Assembly: GCA_039714395.1 (NCBI GenBank)
Contig: JBDLJH010000003.1
Location: 1-64,000 of the forward strand
DNA: 64,000 nucleotides
Direction of reading: 5' to 3'
Origin: JAPHSX01 sp039714395
Lineage (GTDB): Bacteria > Pseudomonadota > Gammaproteobacteria > Thiohalomonadales > Thiohalomonadaceae
The notes under the pieces are model-generated. The model did not search any database. It was not told where the DNA came from and saw nothing but the letters and a program-made list of their open reading frames with translations. Both the position numbers and the translations under genes were made by a program. This document shows, piece after piece, positions 44,471 to 53,906 of this stretch (the stretch's first letter is position 1; each line of letters starts with the position of its first letter).

Positions 44471-44546
44471 TGGCGTCCCCAAGGGGAGTCGAACCCCTGT
44501 CGTCGCCGTGAAAGGGCGATGTCCTAGGCCTCTAGACGATGGGGAC
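44471..44546 (-). tRNA. tRNA-Glu (anticodon TTC)
   Basis: Minus-strand cloverleaf: acceptor GTCCCCA/TGGGGAC, D arm TCGTCTAGAGGCCTAGGACA, loop CTTTCAC (anticodon TTC) and T arm AGGGGTTCGACTCCCCT. GCCA is encoded. It is 76 nt. Confidence 0.97.
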
Positions 44547-44596
44547 TGAAAACGGTGTTTCAGTCATCCGGCATTGCACCGGTTAACCTGGTACTT

Positions 44597-44672
<76 letters not shown>

Positions 44673-44685
44673 AAAGAAGGCGTGT

Positions 44686-44713
44686 ATTTTAGTGAATTGG
44701 CGGCTGGTGTCAA
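44686..44713 (-). promoter_or_regulatory. Sigma-70 promoter of tRNA-Ala-tRNA-Glu
   Basis: Minus strand TTGACA (44713-44708), a 16-base spacer and TAAAAT (44691-44686), 13 bases before the tRNA-Ala 5' end. The -35 box is an exact consensus match. Confidence 0.8.
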
Positions 44714-44869
44714 GCCGAATCTTCTGTTTTTCAAAATTACTTCTATGTAATGCACTAATAAAAAACAGTCCAAAATTCACTCTTTGGCATCACTCCCTGA
44801 CGCGGCGCAAAATGTAACAAAAAGAGTTGCTTACATCAATACATTTTTCACCATTATCGCCCTTTTGTA

Positions 44870-46567
44870 TCAACTTTGTTGTTGTTCAATCTTGGCCCAT
44901 GAATCACGCAAGGTCACCACACGGTTAAAGACAGGCATCCCAGTCGTTGAAATCACCGAATCGAAGCAGAAGTAACCCTCGCGCTCGAACTGGTAGCGGC
45001 CACCCTCCCCTGCCCCTCCCAGGCTGGGCTCCAGGTAACAGTTGGTCAGAGTACGCAGGGAGTCTGGATTTAGGTGCTCGGTAAAGCTCTCCACCTCTTT
45101 ATCCCCATCAGGGTTGGGGTGATTAAAGAGGCGGTCGTAGAGACGAACCTCGGCCTTAACCCCATGGCGGGCAGAGACCCAGTGGATGACGCCCTTCACC
45201 TTACGTCCCTCGGGATTCTTACCCAGGGTGTCGGTATCATAGCTACAACGCAACTCGATAATTTCACCTTGCGCGTCCTTAATCACCTCGTTGCACTTAA
45301 TCACATAGGCGTTGCGCAGCCGTACCTCGCCCCCGCTAACGAGGCGCTTAAACTTTTTATTGGGAGCCACCTCCATGAAGTCGCCACGATCAATATAGAC
45401 TTCGCGAGTAAAAGGAAGCTTGCGACTTCCCATCGACTCATCTTTAGGGTGGTTGGGAGCATTGAGCAGCTCCTCGCCATCTTCAGGGTAATTTTCCAGA
45501 ACCACTTTAAGCGGATGTAATACCGCCATCGCACGTGGGGCGCGGCTATCCAGATCCTCACGAATGCAGTTCTCCAACACACCCATTTCAATGCTGTTAT
45601 CGGCCTTGGTGACACCGATACGCTCGCAGAAGTCACGAATAGACTCCGGTGTGTAACCACGACGGCGTAAGCCTGCGATGGTGGGCATACGCGGGTCATT
45701 CCAGCCCTCGACCAGCCCCTGCTCCACGAGTTGAGTCAGCTTACGCTTGCTCATCACCGTGTATTGCAAATTGAGACGAGAAAATTCGATCTGCTGCGGA
45801 TGACAATCGATATCAATATTATCCAGCACCCAGTCATAGAGCGGGCGGTGATCGGCAAACTCCAGGGTGCATAGCGAGTGGGTGATTCCCTCCAGCGCAT
45901 CGGAAATGGGATGAGTGTAGTCATACATCGGGTAGAGACACCACTCACTACCTGTCTGGTGGTGAACCACGCCATGGCGAATGCGATAGAGAGTCGGGTC
46001 TCGCATGTTCATGTTGGGCGAGGCCATGTCTATCTTTGCACGTAATACCCTGGCACCATCTTCAAACTCACCGGCACGCATGCGGGCGAAGATTTCAAGA
46101 TTCTCCTCCACACTACGCGAGCGGTAGGGGCTATCCTTGCCCGGCTGCTTAAGGGTGCCACGGTACTCACGCACCTCTTCAGCATTGAGATCACAAACGT
46201 AGGCCTTACCCTCCTGGATCAGTTTAACGGCAAAGTCGTGAAGCTTCTCAAAATAGTCTGAAGAGTAGAACAGACGCTCACCCCAGCCATACCCCAGCCA
46301 ACGTACATCGTTCTGAATCGACTCGACGAACTCCAGATTCTCCTTATGCGGATTGGTATCATCAAAGCGCAGATTACAGCTGCCCTGATAATCCTCTGCC
46401 ACGCCGAAGTTAAGACAGATCGACTTGGCATGACCGATGTGCAGATAGCCATTGGGCTCTGGTGGAAAACGGGTCACCACACGGCCGCTGTTTTTGCCTG
46501 CATTGAGGTCTTCATCAATGATGTGTCGGATAAAGTTTGTAGGGGTCGACGCAGCGTCGTTGCTCAT
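44870..46567 (-). CDS. glnS: Glutamine-tRNA ligase
   Basis: Charges tRNA-Gln directly. The 565-residue class I synthetase has the HIGH-type motif in FPPEPNGYLHIGHAKSICLN, LRFDDTNPHKENLEFVESIQ, the catalytic-domain YDYTHPISDALEGITHSLCT, the KMSKS equivalent VMSKRKLTQLVEQG (MSKRK) and the beta-barrel anticodon-binding half ending RVVTLRDSWAKIEQQ. The start MSNDAASTPTNFIRHI at 46567 is used; a longer in-frame start 12 codons upstream is less like the family. It is followed by gltX on the same strand in transcription-reverse order, with 79 bases between them. Confidence 0.97.
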   Translation of the reverse strand: MSNDAASTPTNFIRHIIDEDLNAGKNSGRVVTRFPPEPNGYLHIGHAKSICLNFGVAEDYQGSCNLRFDDTNPHKENLEFVESIQNDVRWLGYGWGERLFYSSDYFEKLHDFAVKLIQEGKAYVCDLNAEEVREYRGTLKQPGKDSPYRSRSVEENLEIFARMRAGEFEDGARVLRAKIDMASPNMNMRDPTLYRIRHGVVHHQTGSEWCLYPMYDYTHPISDALEGITHSLCTLEFADHRPLYDWVLDNIDIDCHPQQIEFSRLNLQYTVMSKRKLTQLVEQGLVEGWNDPRMPTIAGLRRRGYTPESIRDFCERIGVTKADNSIEMGVLENCIREDLDSRAPRAMAVLHPLKVVLENYPEDGEELLNAPNHPKDESMGSRKLPFTREVYIDRGDFMEVAPNKKFKRLVSGGEVRLRNAYVIKCNEVIKDAQGEIIELRCSYDTDTLGKNPEGRKVKGVIHWVSARHGVKAEVRLYDRLFNHPNPDGDKEVESFTEHLNPDSLRTLTNCYLEPSLGGAGEGGRYQFEREGYFCFDSVISTTGMPVFNRVVTLRDSWAKIEQQQS

Positions 46568-46646
46568 TTGAATTAACCTTTGTTTCGTTCCATCTACGGC
46601 CATGGTAGGCCGATTGAGATAATGTTCTAAATAGGGCTTATGCCTG

Positions 46647-48047
46647 TTATATGATACTGCGAATCGTCTCTACAGCCTTGTCGATACGACGAATAGTCGC
46701 TTCACGACCAACCAGATACAGGGTCATATCAAGATCAGGTGAAGGTGAACCGCCAGTGATCGCCAGTCGTAGCGGCATCCCCAGCTTGCCAAAACCTATT
46801 TCCAGTTCAGCTACCACCTCATCAAGTACACGCTTCAGTGCAGCCGGTTGCCACTCATCCAGTGCACTCAATATGCTGCGAGTACGCTCCAATGGTGCGA
46901 TGGCACCCTCTTTAAAGGCCTTCTTCATGGTCTTCTCGTTGTAACCATCAAAGTCCTTGTAATAGAAAGCAGAGATCTCCGCAAGCTCAACCAGGGTCTT
47001 GGCACGTTCACGCTGCACCTTCACCACCTCGACCAAATCAGGGCCGACTGCTGGGTCAATATCCAGATCGCCCATATGCACACTAAGCAAATGTGCTACC
47101 CGTGCCGGGTCACCCTCTTTAATGTAGTGCTGGTTAATCCAGAGCAGCTTCTCGGTATTGAAGCTGGAGGGCGCCTTGTTAACATTGGCCAGATCAAACA
47201 GCTCTACCATCTCATCGAGGCTGAAGATCTCCTGATCGCCATGCGACCAGCCAAGACGAACCAGATAGTTAAGCAGGGCCTCAGGCAACAGTCCCTGTTC
47301 GCGATACTGCATCACACTTACCGCCCCGTGACGCTTTGACAGACGCGCACCATCATCGCCGAGAATCATCGGCACATGAGCGTACTGCGGCGCCTCGGCA
47401 CCCAATGCCTTTAATATATTGATCTGTCGCGGGGTGTTATTTAGGTGGTCATCACCACGAATCACCTGAGTGATTCCCATGTCCAGGTCGTCTACCACCA
47501 CGCTGAGGTTATAGGTGGGTGAGCCGTCGGTACGCTTAATGATCAGGTCATCCAGTTCGGAATTATTAAAGGCCACACGACCTCGCACCAGATCATCCAC
47601 CACCACATTCCCCTCAACAGGGTTGCGGAAACGAATCACATGAGGCTCAGCAGGGTCTACATTGTGCGCACGACAATGGGCATCGTAACGCGGCTTCTCC
47701 TTGCGCTTCATCTGCCCCTCGCGCAACTCATCAAGACGCTCCCGGGAGCAGTTACAGCGATAGGCATGACCATCATCCAATAACTGCTGAATGATCTCTT
47801 CATAACGGTCAAAGCGATGAGTCTGGTGAAACGGCCCCTCATCATACTCAAGCCCGAGCCAGGTCATCCCCTCAAGGATGGCATTAACCGACTCCTCGGT
47901 GGAACGCTCAAGGTCGGTATCCTCGATACGCAATACAAAACGACCACCATGCTTGCGGGCATGCAACCAGGAGAATAGCGCAGTGCGAGCCCCCCCAACG
48001 TGGAGATAGCCGGTAGGGCTGGGGGCGAAGCGCGTTTTGATACTCAT
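46647..48047 (-). CDS. gltX: Glutamate-tRNA ligase
   Basis: Charges tRNA-Glu. The 466-residue class I synthetase opens with KTRFAPSPTGYLHVGGARTA (HIGH equivalent HVGG), then FVLRIEDTDLERSTEESVNA, the zinc-like region YRCNCSRERLDELREGQMKR, VIRGDDHLNNTPRQINILKA, the KMSKS equivalent ARLSKRHGAVSVMQYREQG and an all-helical anticodon domain. The length is normal. It lies upstream of glnS on the same strand, so the pair may be co-transcribed. Confidence 0.97.
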   Translation of the reverse strand: MSIKTRFAPSPTGYLHVGGARTALFSWLHARKHGGRFVLRIEDTDLERSTEESVNAILEGMTWLGLEYDEGPFHQTHRFDRYEEIIQQLLDDGHAYRCNCSRERLDELREGQMKRKEKPRYDAHCRAHNVDPAEPHVIRFRNPVEGNVVVDDLVRGRVAFNNSELDDLIIKRTDGSPTYNLSVVVDDLDMGITQVIRGDDHLNNTPRQINILKALGAEAPQYAHVPMILGDDGARLSKRHGAVSVMQYREQGLLPEALLNYLVRLGWSHGDQEIFSLDEMVELFDLANVNKAPSSFNTEKLLWINQHYIKEGDPARVAHLLSVHMGDLDIDPAVGPDLVEVVKVQRERAKTLVELAEISAFYYKDFDGYNEKTMKKAFKEGAIAPLERTRSILSALDEWQPAALKRVLDEVVAELEIGFGKLGMPLRLAITGGSPSPDLDMTLYLVGREATIRRIDKAVETIRSII

Positions 48048-48163
48048 AATGAACCTTGTCGTCGATTACTGTGACGGCGGATGCCGCTCGAAAAATAGCA
48101 TCGCATTATAACGCCGCAGGGTTCACTCAGCGACAAGGAAATTGTATAAGGTGAAAATAGCTG

Positions 48164-48192
48164 TTGACCTGCATAAGGCAAGTGACTATGAT
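48164..48192 (+). promoter_or_regulatory. Sigma-70 promoter of tRNA-Val(TAC)
   Basis: TTGACC (48164-48169), a 17-base spacer and TATGAT (48187-48192), 11 bases before the tRNA 5' end. Confidence 0.8.
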
Positions 48193-48203
48193 GCTGCCGC
48201 GTT

Positions 48204-48279
48204 GGGTGCTTAGCTCAGCTGGGAGAGCATCGCCCTTACAAGGCGAGGGTCGGGGGTTCGATCCCCTCAGCACCCACCA
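48204..48279 (+). tRNA. tRNA-Val (anticodon TAC)
   Basis: Cloverleaf: acceptor GGGTGCT/AGCACCC, D arm TAGCTCAGCTGGGAGAGC, loop CTTACAA (anticodon TAC) and T arm GGGGGTTCGATCCCCTC. ACCA is encoded. It is 76 nt. With tRNA-Val(GAC) at 18 kb it gives two valine isoacceptors in the window. Confidence 0.97.
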
Positions 48280-48427
48280 AACAACGCATCATCAGAGTAG
48301 TCCCAGCCTATTCACCCCAGGCTTCCATCCATATTCTCAAGCGATCTCTATCCACTTGCACCAGGCAAGGAATATTGTACGCGTAACAAAATACTTAAAA
48401 GAAAACTAAGAACAGAAAAGTTCCAGG

Positions 48428-49288
48428 CTATTCCACCAAGGCAAGCTTACGATTAACCATTTCGAGGTTATTCGCTGCTTTCTTATAGTACGTAGGACTC
48501 AGGCGCATCGCCCTGGCAAAAAACTCTTTGGCCAGTAGGTGCTCCTTACGTAGATAGGCAATATAACCCGTATTGTTATTTGCTGCAGCTGCACCTATCA
48601 CTGGTGAGAGTATATTTGTCGCTTCATCATAGCGTCCCTGCCATGCAGTACAGAGTGCAAGATTGTTCAGCACCCTGGCATTACCCGGCCCAAGCAATAA
48701 CGCCTTTTTTAACGATGCCTCAGCAGCTACATAATCATGGGCCATAATCTGCGAATAGCCCAGATTGTTATGCAAGATCGTCAGATTGGGGGCCAGTGCA
48801 ATGGCTTTTTGGTAATACTCCACAGCCATCATATAGTCACCAGACAAGTCGGCTATCACCCCAAGGCCATTCCATACCCGCCAGCGTTCTACACCATCAT
48901 CAACAAGGTCGTCCAGCGACTTCTTCGCCACAATAGACTTACCCTGCATTAACCAGGAAAGCGCTCGCGCCTCTCGTGCATTTGTGTTCACGGGATCAAT
49001 TTTAAGCGTACGTTCAAAATAACTTTCTGCTCGTCGAGGCTGATTTACAGCCAACAGTGACTCACCGACCCCAACTAAGGCTGCAATGTTATCCGGTTCT
49101 TTCTCCAGTATTTTTTGATACTGCAACAGTGCATCGGAATGCGCACCGGCATAACTTGCCATTTCGGCACGTTGTTCCAGCTCAACAATACTAAATCCAG
49201 GCTCATCGCCCCCCAATTCCGGTTGCGAAGCACATGCCACCATCAACAGGGCCGGCAAGAGCAGCAACCATTTACACTGCATTTGCAT
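48428..49288 (-). CDS. tadD: TadD-like TPR lipoprotein
   Basis: The last gene of the Tad pilus operon. The ~286-residue product begins with a signal peptide (CKWLLLLPALLMVACAS) ending in a probable lipidated cysteine. TPR repeats follow: YAGAHSDALLQYQKILEKEP, VNQPRRAESYFERTLKIDPV, LSGDYMMAVEYYQKAIALAP, IMAHDYVAAEASLKKALLLG and later ones. TadD proteins of this kind act as scaffolds or pilotins for the Tad secretin. The exact start is uncertain: a TTG at 49297 overlaps the tadC stop, and ATGs at 49288 and 49282 are more conventional. Confidence 0.87.
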   Translation of the reverse strand: MQMQCKWLLLLPALLMVACASQPELGGDEPGFSIVELEQRAEMASYAGAHSDALLQYQKILEKEPDNIAALVGVGESLLAVNQPRRAESYFERTLKIDPVNTNAREARALSWLMQGKSIVAKKSLDDLVDDGVERWRVWNGLGVIADLSGDYMMAVEYYQKAIALAPNLTILHNNLGYSQIMAHDYVAAEASLKKALLLGPGNARVLNNLALCTAWQGRYDEATNILSPVIGAAAANNNTGYIAYLRKEHLLAKEFFARAMRLSPTYYKKAANNLEMVNRKLALVE

Positions 49289-49293
49289 ACAAA

Positions 49294-50268
49294 TCAAAAA
49301 CCCTGCGTGAATGCCAGATATATTCTAAGAAGTGAAGGCGCAAGAACCACTAAAAAGAGAGCTGGAAAGATAAAGAATATGATTGGAAATATCATTTTAA
49401 CGGGTAACTTAGCAGCCCGCTCTCTGGCCCGCTGCAACCGGAGGGTGCGCATCTCATTAGAGTGCTGGCGCAAAGCCTCAGCAACACTAGTACCAAAGTG
49501 TTCTGCCTGGATAAGAATAGAAGTAAGAGAGCGCACATCATCCAATGTAGTACGTTCTGCCAATGAACGCAGTGCATCAGCACGTCCCTTACCCGCCCGT
49601 AGTTCAAGAGTTAACAGCTTTAACTCCGTAGCGAGTTCGGGGTGGCTGATCTGCAACTCGTTACCAACCCGCTGTAGCGCAGCATCAAGACCAAGTCCAG
49701 CCTCCACACAAACGACCAGCATATCCATCGCATCAGGAAAACCTTCTTCAAAATAAAGTGTGCGTCGCTTAGCTTTCCTTCCTAAAATAAAATCAGGTAA
49801 ATAAAAACCCACCAATCCACCTAGCGACACAAGCACCGCTATCTCAGCGGTACCCAATGTTGTTGTAGGCGAAAAAATAAAGGGGGCGATAATCATCAAT
49901 GGCAGCACGAATGCTGCAATAATCTTAGCCGCAACAAGATAATTAATTGCATTGGGCGCTCGTATACCCGCACGAACCAAACGACTTGTCAGGGTGGACG
50001 ACTGCCACCCCTCTTTTGGCTCTATCAGTTTGACCAGCGGCTCCACCCACTTAACATCAAAAGCCCCCTCAGAGTGCCTTACGTGACTACTGCGAGAGTT
50101 TCCCTCGGAGATCTCCCGCAGCCTTCTCTCAACAGGACCGATACCACTCATAAGCCATAAAGAAAATCCTGCAATCGTAACGACCACAAAAAGAAAGACT
50201 GAACCGTAAAGCACAGGCTCTATGTAGACGCCAAACAGTGTTGCTAGTGTTGTATATAGCCCTTCCAT
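49294..50268 (-). CDS. tadC: Tad pilus inner-membrane platform protein TadC
   Basis: A 324-residue T2SSF-type membrane protein. N-terminal helix VYGSVFLFVVVTIAGFSLWL, then YLVAAKIIAAFVLPLMIIAP, the cytoplasmic T2SSF domain with FPDAMDMLVVCVEAGLGLDA, ALQRVGNELQISHPELATEL, LEALRQHSNEM-like EALRQHSNEMRTLRLQRARE and the closing helix KMIFPIIFFIFPALFLVVLA. With TadB it forms the base on which Flp pilin is assembled. It is 8 bases from tadB and its end overlaps or abuts the tadD-like gene. Confidence 0.95.
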   Translation of the reverse strand: MEGLYTTLATLFGVYIEPVLYGSVFLFVVVTIAGFSLWLMSGIGPVERRLREISEGNSRSSHVRHSEGAFDVKWVEPLVKLIEPKEGWQSSTLTSRLVRAGIRAPNAINYLVAAKIIAAFVLPLMIIAPFIFSPTTTLGTAEIAVLVSLGGLVGFYLPDFILGRKAKRRTLYFEEGFPDAMDMLVVCVEAGLGLDAALQRVGNELQISHPELATELKLLTLELRAGKGRADALRSLAERTTLDDVRSLTSILIQAEHFGTSVAEALRQHSNEMRTLRLQRARERAAKLPVKMIFPIIFFIFPALFLVVLAPSLLRIYLAFTQGF

Positions 50269-50276
50269 ATTCCACC

Positions 50277-51266
50277 CTATATGCGGAAGTTGATCATGCG
50301 CTGTATTATGATGTAACCAAACAGCATAAAGAGGAGTTGCACACCGATGAGGATGAGTCCGATATCATGCTCAAATAGAATCGGAAAATAGCTCGGATTA
50401 ACTACAGCCAGCGCGGCTGCAACAAAGAAAGGCAATGCAATCAACACGTTCGCCGACATCTTCATCTCTGCAGCCAGGATGCGAACATCGCGGTACAATA
50501 TAGCGCGTGAACGCATCACTGCAGCAATGCGATTCAACACATCTGCCAAGTTGCCACCGGTGGTCTTCTGTATCAGAACCGCCGTTATAAAAAAGCGCAT
50601 TTCCTCACTACCACTACGTTCCCCCAAATTATAGAGTGCATCCTCAAGTTCCAAACCATAATTAACCTCATCAAAGGTAATGCCTAACTCCGTACCTGTG
50701 GGCACTGGCAGTTCATCAGAAGCCGAACGTAGCGAAGCGAGAAAAGGATTACCCGCCCGCATGCTACGCGCCAGGTAATCGAGTGCATCAGGTAACTGCT
50801 GCGTGAATTTCTCATGTCTAGCCATGCGCTTACGTGTAACAAACAGGTAAGGAGCAGAAACACCAATCACTAGAGCAATGAGTAATGCAACGAAAAACAA
50901 GGTATTGAAGACCAGCCACAGAACAACTAATACACCTACAACAATAACAAACTGGATTCCAACAAATTTCATCAGAGTAATATTGACACCAGACTGTTGA
51001 AGCAGGCGGTCTAGCGCATGAAAGCGTGGGAAGGCACCAAGTATTCTGTTAAGCCAGGGTATAGAGCTAAGCTGATCATTGCGCAGAAGCTGTAATACCT
51101 CCTTGCCGTGTGCTCCACCCGCCGACATCGCCTTAATACGGCGATTTATCTTAACAGCCTCAGCTACTTTCAAGCTTTGCCACAACAGGTAAAGTGCTTC
51201 AACAGCACCCACTGCTGCAAGAAAGACCAGAAAAGAGAGGATGTACGTAGAATATGGACTGTTCAC
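50277..51266 (-). CDS. tadB: Tad pilus inner-membrane platform protein TadB
   Basis: A 329-residue T2SSF-type protein. An N-terminal helix YILSFLVFLAAVGAVEALYL, a paired helix block VGIQFVIVVGVLVVLWLVFN / TLFFVALLIALVIGVSAPYL, the T2SSF domain FTQQLPDALDYLARSMRAGN, EVNYGLELEDALYNLGERSG, IQKTTGGNLADVLNRIAAVM and two C-terminal helices. It is the partner of TadC. It is 9 bases downstream of tadA and 8 upstream of tadC, so tightly co-transcribed. Confidence 0.95.
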   Translation of the reverse strand: MNSPYSTYILSFLVFLAAVGAVEALYLLWQSLKVAEAVKINRRIKAMSAGGAHGKEVLQLLRNDQLSSIPWLNRILGAFPRFHALDRLLQQSGVNITLMKFVGIQFVIVVGVLVVLWLVFNTLFFVALLIALVIGVSAPYLFVTRKRMARHEKFTQQLPDALDYLARSMRAGNPFLASLRSASDELPVPTGTELGITFDEVNYGLELEDALYNLGERSGSEEMRFFITAVLIQKTTGGNLADVLNRIAAVMRSRAILYRDVRILAAEMKMSANVLIALPFFVAAALAVVNPSYFPILFEHDIGLILIGVQLLFMLFGYIIIQRMINFRI

Positions 51267-51275
51267 CGTTTTCCC

Positions 51276-52583
51276 CTACTCGTAGACCCGTTCCGGGTCG
51301 AATATTGTTTCATCAAGAGCAACCCCACGCTCACGGAAGCGCTTGATCATCGATGGTCTTATACCAGTAGCACCAAACGCTCCGACAATTTGCCCCTGTG
51401 TATCGACAGTATCACGTCTGAAGTAGAAAATTTCCTGCATGTTAATAACAGTCTCCTCCATACCTGTAATTTCCTGAATACTGGAAACAATACGTCGACC
51501 ATCTGCCAGGCGTTCCGTAGACACGACCAAATTGAGCGCAGAAGCAATTTGCTGACGCACCACCTTTGCAGGGATAGGCACACCACTCATACCTACCATA
51601 TGTTCCAAACGTGTCAGTGCATCTCGTGGTGAGTTAGAATGGATAGTAGAGATCGAGCCATCGTGACCCGTATTCATAGCCTGCAACATGTCAAGTGCCT
51701 CTCCACCACGCACCTCACCGACGACAATTCTGTCAGGGCGCATACGCAGGGAATTTTTTACAAGATCCCGTTGAACAACCTCCCCCTTTCCCTCGATGTT
51801 GGGTGGGCGTGTCTCCATACGCACTACGTGAGGCTGCTGCAACTGTAACTCTGCCGAATCTTCAATGGTAATAATGCGTTCACTATCGGGGATAAAGCCG
51901 GAGAGAACGTTTAACAGCGTAGTCTTACCGCTACCAGTCCCCCCCGTAACAAGAATATTAATTCTCGCCTTTACCGCTGCCAGGAGAAAGTCAACCATTC
52001 CCGGTGTCACTGATTTAAAATTGAGTAAGTCCTTCGAGGTATAGGGGTCAACACTAAATTTACGTATAGATAGAATCGGACCATCAACTGCCAAAGGTGG
52101 AATAACCGCATTAACGCGTGAACCATCCGCAAGGCGTGCATCGACCATAGGAGACGATTCATCAATGCGTCTTCCAACGCTGCTAGCAATCTTATCGATA
52201 ATACGTAGTAGATGTTCGTCATTCTGAAAACGCACAGCTGTGCGTTCCAGCAACCCACGTCGCTCTACATATATCTGCTTATATGTATTAACGAGAATAT
52301 CTGAAACGGTATTATCCGCGAGAAGAGGCTCAAGTGGGCCAAGACCAAGCACCTCATCCTGCACCTCATGAACTAATTTCTCACGTTCTTCAAGGTTAAG
52401 TGGAGTATCCTCCTCCAGCAGCAACTCTCGTACCAGCTCACCAATCTCATTGCGCACCACATCTGATTCAAGCTCATCAATGAGCTGGAGATTCAGTCTG
52501 TCCATCAGTCGATGATGAATACGACTCTTTATCTCCTGCAACTCAGAAATGGCCTGTGCGGATGTCGGGTTTTCAATACCCAT
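51276..52583 (-). CDS. tadA: Tad pilus assembly ATPase TadA (CpaF)
   Basis: The secretion ATPase that powers Flp pilus extension. The 435-residue protein has an N-terminal helical domain, VLGLGPLEPLLADNTVSDIL, the Asp-box region SSPMVDARLADGSRVNAVIP, Walker A in ILVTGGTGSGKTTLLNVLSG (about residue 225), the Asp box ITIEDSAELQL, Walker B region RPDRIVVGEVRGGEALDMLQ and the His box GHDGSISTIHSNSPRDALTR. This is the classical CpaF order. The product is cytoplasmic, docked on TadB/TadC. Confidence 0.97.
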   Translation of the reverse strand: MGIENPTSAQAISELQEIKSRIHHRLMDRLNLQLIDELESDVVRNEIGELVRELLLEEDTPLNLEEREKLVHEVQDEVLGLGPLEPLLADNTVSDILVNTYKQIYVERRGLLERTAVRFQNDEHLLRIIDKIASSVGRRIDESSPMVDARLADGSRVNAVIPPLAVDGPILSIRKFSVDPYTSKDLLNFKSVTPGMVDFLLAAVKARINILVTGGTGSGKTTLLNVLSGFIPDSERIITIEDSAELQLQQPHVVRMETRPPNIEGKGEVVQRDLVKNSLRMRPDRIVVGEVRGGEALDMLQAMNTGHDGSISTIHSNSPRDALTRLEHMVGMSGVPIPAKVVRQQIASALNLVVSTERLADGRRIVSSIQEITGMEETVINMQEIFYFRRDTVDTQGQIVGAFGATGIRPSMIKRFRERGVALDETIFDPERVYE

Positions 52584-52617
52584 ACCGGCTTACTCCTCTC
52601 AACAAACTTATCAAGTT

Positions 52618-53829
52618 TTAATGCTTAAATAGCTTAGCGAAGAAGCCCTGCTTCTTCTTATCATTATCACCACGATGGGAATGCAGGATATACTCTGCCA
52701 AGGCGTGCACATCTTTGGCCATATCTGACTTCCTCGCCACAGAGGTCACGGGCAGCCCTTGATCCTGAGCACTGACCGCAGCAGCATAATCGTTTCTCAC
52801 CCGGTGAATACGTTCCTTACCCAGAGTACTCTTAAGCTTATCAATAGAAACACTACCTGATTTAGCCATAGCTCGATTATTGACAAGTTCAATACTAGTC
52901 AATGACACACCGAGTAGGGAAAGGTTATCCATAATCATCTTGGCATTGCGGATAGTCTCAAGTGAATTCTGACAGACCAGCATTATCGGGTCAGAGAATT
53001 TAAGCGCCTCGATAACACCTGCATTAAAATAACGAGGGAGATCAAGTAGAACGAAATCATAATCCTGCACTGCGGCCTGCAGTATTTTGCGTACAGAAGC
53101 CCCCGTTAATTCATCTAACGTAGTCAGATTTCCGGGTGAGGATAAAACATCCAGACCACTGTCGTGTTTGGTTATTAACGCCTTCAATAGTACAGAGTCA
53201 ACCCTGTCAGGCTGTTGCAAGGCATCAGAAACATTGGAGCGAGGATGCATATCCAATGAAATGCCTACATCACCAAATTGCAGATCAAAATCGATGAGTA
53301 GCACCTCGGCCTTATGCTCTACAGCCAATACATGAGCAACATTTACAGCCAGCGTGGTAGCACCAACACCGCCCTTGGCATCGATAAAGGCCGTTACCCC
53401 ACCCTTGGCTCCCTTCGATGCCTTGATCCTCTCTCGCTTGGCACTGACAGCATGAGCCATCTCCGTCATCAGTTCCTGAGTCTGAAACGGCTGAGGGAAG
53501 ATGTCCTTTACACCAATGCGCATCATGCGGCGTACCACATCCAGCGCAACCTCCTTATAGGTAACATAGACAGAGACACTGCTACGATGCTCCTTAAGCA
53601 GCGACTCCAAATCTTCAATGTGACGCTCCGCATGGCCATCCAGCTCAAGAAAGACCACATCCGGCAACTCTTCCTTTCCCAGTTCGGAGAGCTGCTCATC
53701 AGACGTCACCTTGGTACTCGTCAGTGACAAGCCTTCCACTCTTGACAGGATCGCTTCCAACTCCTCACCCACTTCCTCATTGAAGAAGTAGGACATTACT
53801 TTCAGGTCGGCACTCATCTCATCATTCAT
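52618..53829 (-). CDS. tadZ: TadZ/CpaE-like pilus localisation protein
   Basis: A 403-residue ParA/MinD-superfamily protein that marks the pole or site of Tad assembly. The N-terminal ~125 residues form a receiver-like domain (LPDVVFLELDGHAERHIEDL). The C-terminal ATPase has a deviant Walker A, FIDAKGGVGATTLAVNVAHV, with Ala where ParA has the second Lys, plus EVLLIDFDLQFGDVGISLDM and FVLLDLPRYFNAGVIEALKF. Deviant Walker boxes are known in CpaE/TadZ. A Lys-rich tail ends at KKKQGFFAKLFKH. It lies upstream of tadA. Confidence 0.93.
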   Translation of the reverse strand: MNDEMSADLKVMSYFFNEEVGEELEAILSRVEGLSLTSTKVTSDEQLSELGKEELPDVVFLELDGHAERHIEDLESLLKEHRSSVSVYVTYKEVALDVVRRMMRIGVKDIFPQPFQTQELMTEMAHAVSAKRERIKASKGAKGGVTAFIDAKGGVGATTLAVNVAHVLAVEHKAEVLLIDFDLQFGDVGISLDMHPRSNVSDALQQPDRVDSVLLKALITKHDSGLDVLSSPGNLTTLDELTGASVRKILQAAVQDYDFVLLDLPRYFNAGVIEALKFSDPIMLVCQNSLETIRNAKMIMDNLSLLGVSLTSIELVNNRAMAKSGSVSIDKLKSTLGKERIHRVRNDYAAAVSAQDQGLPVTSVARKSDMAKDVHALAEYILHSHRGDNDKKKQGFFAKLFKH

Positions 53830-53906
53830 CCATTGTTATTGGGTTGAATTCTCTCAAGTCATTGCATTCGCAATGTTAAAAATGTTAAACCAGTATCGCT
53901 AATGCC

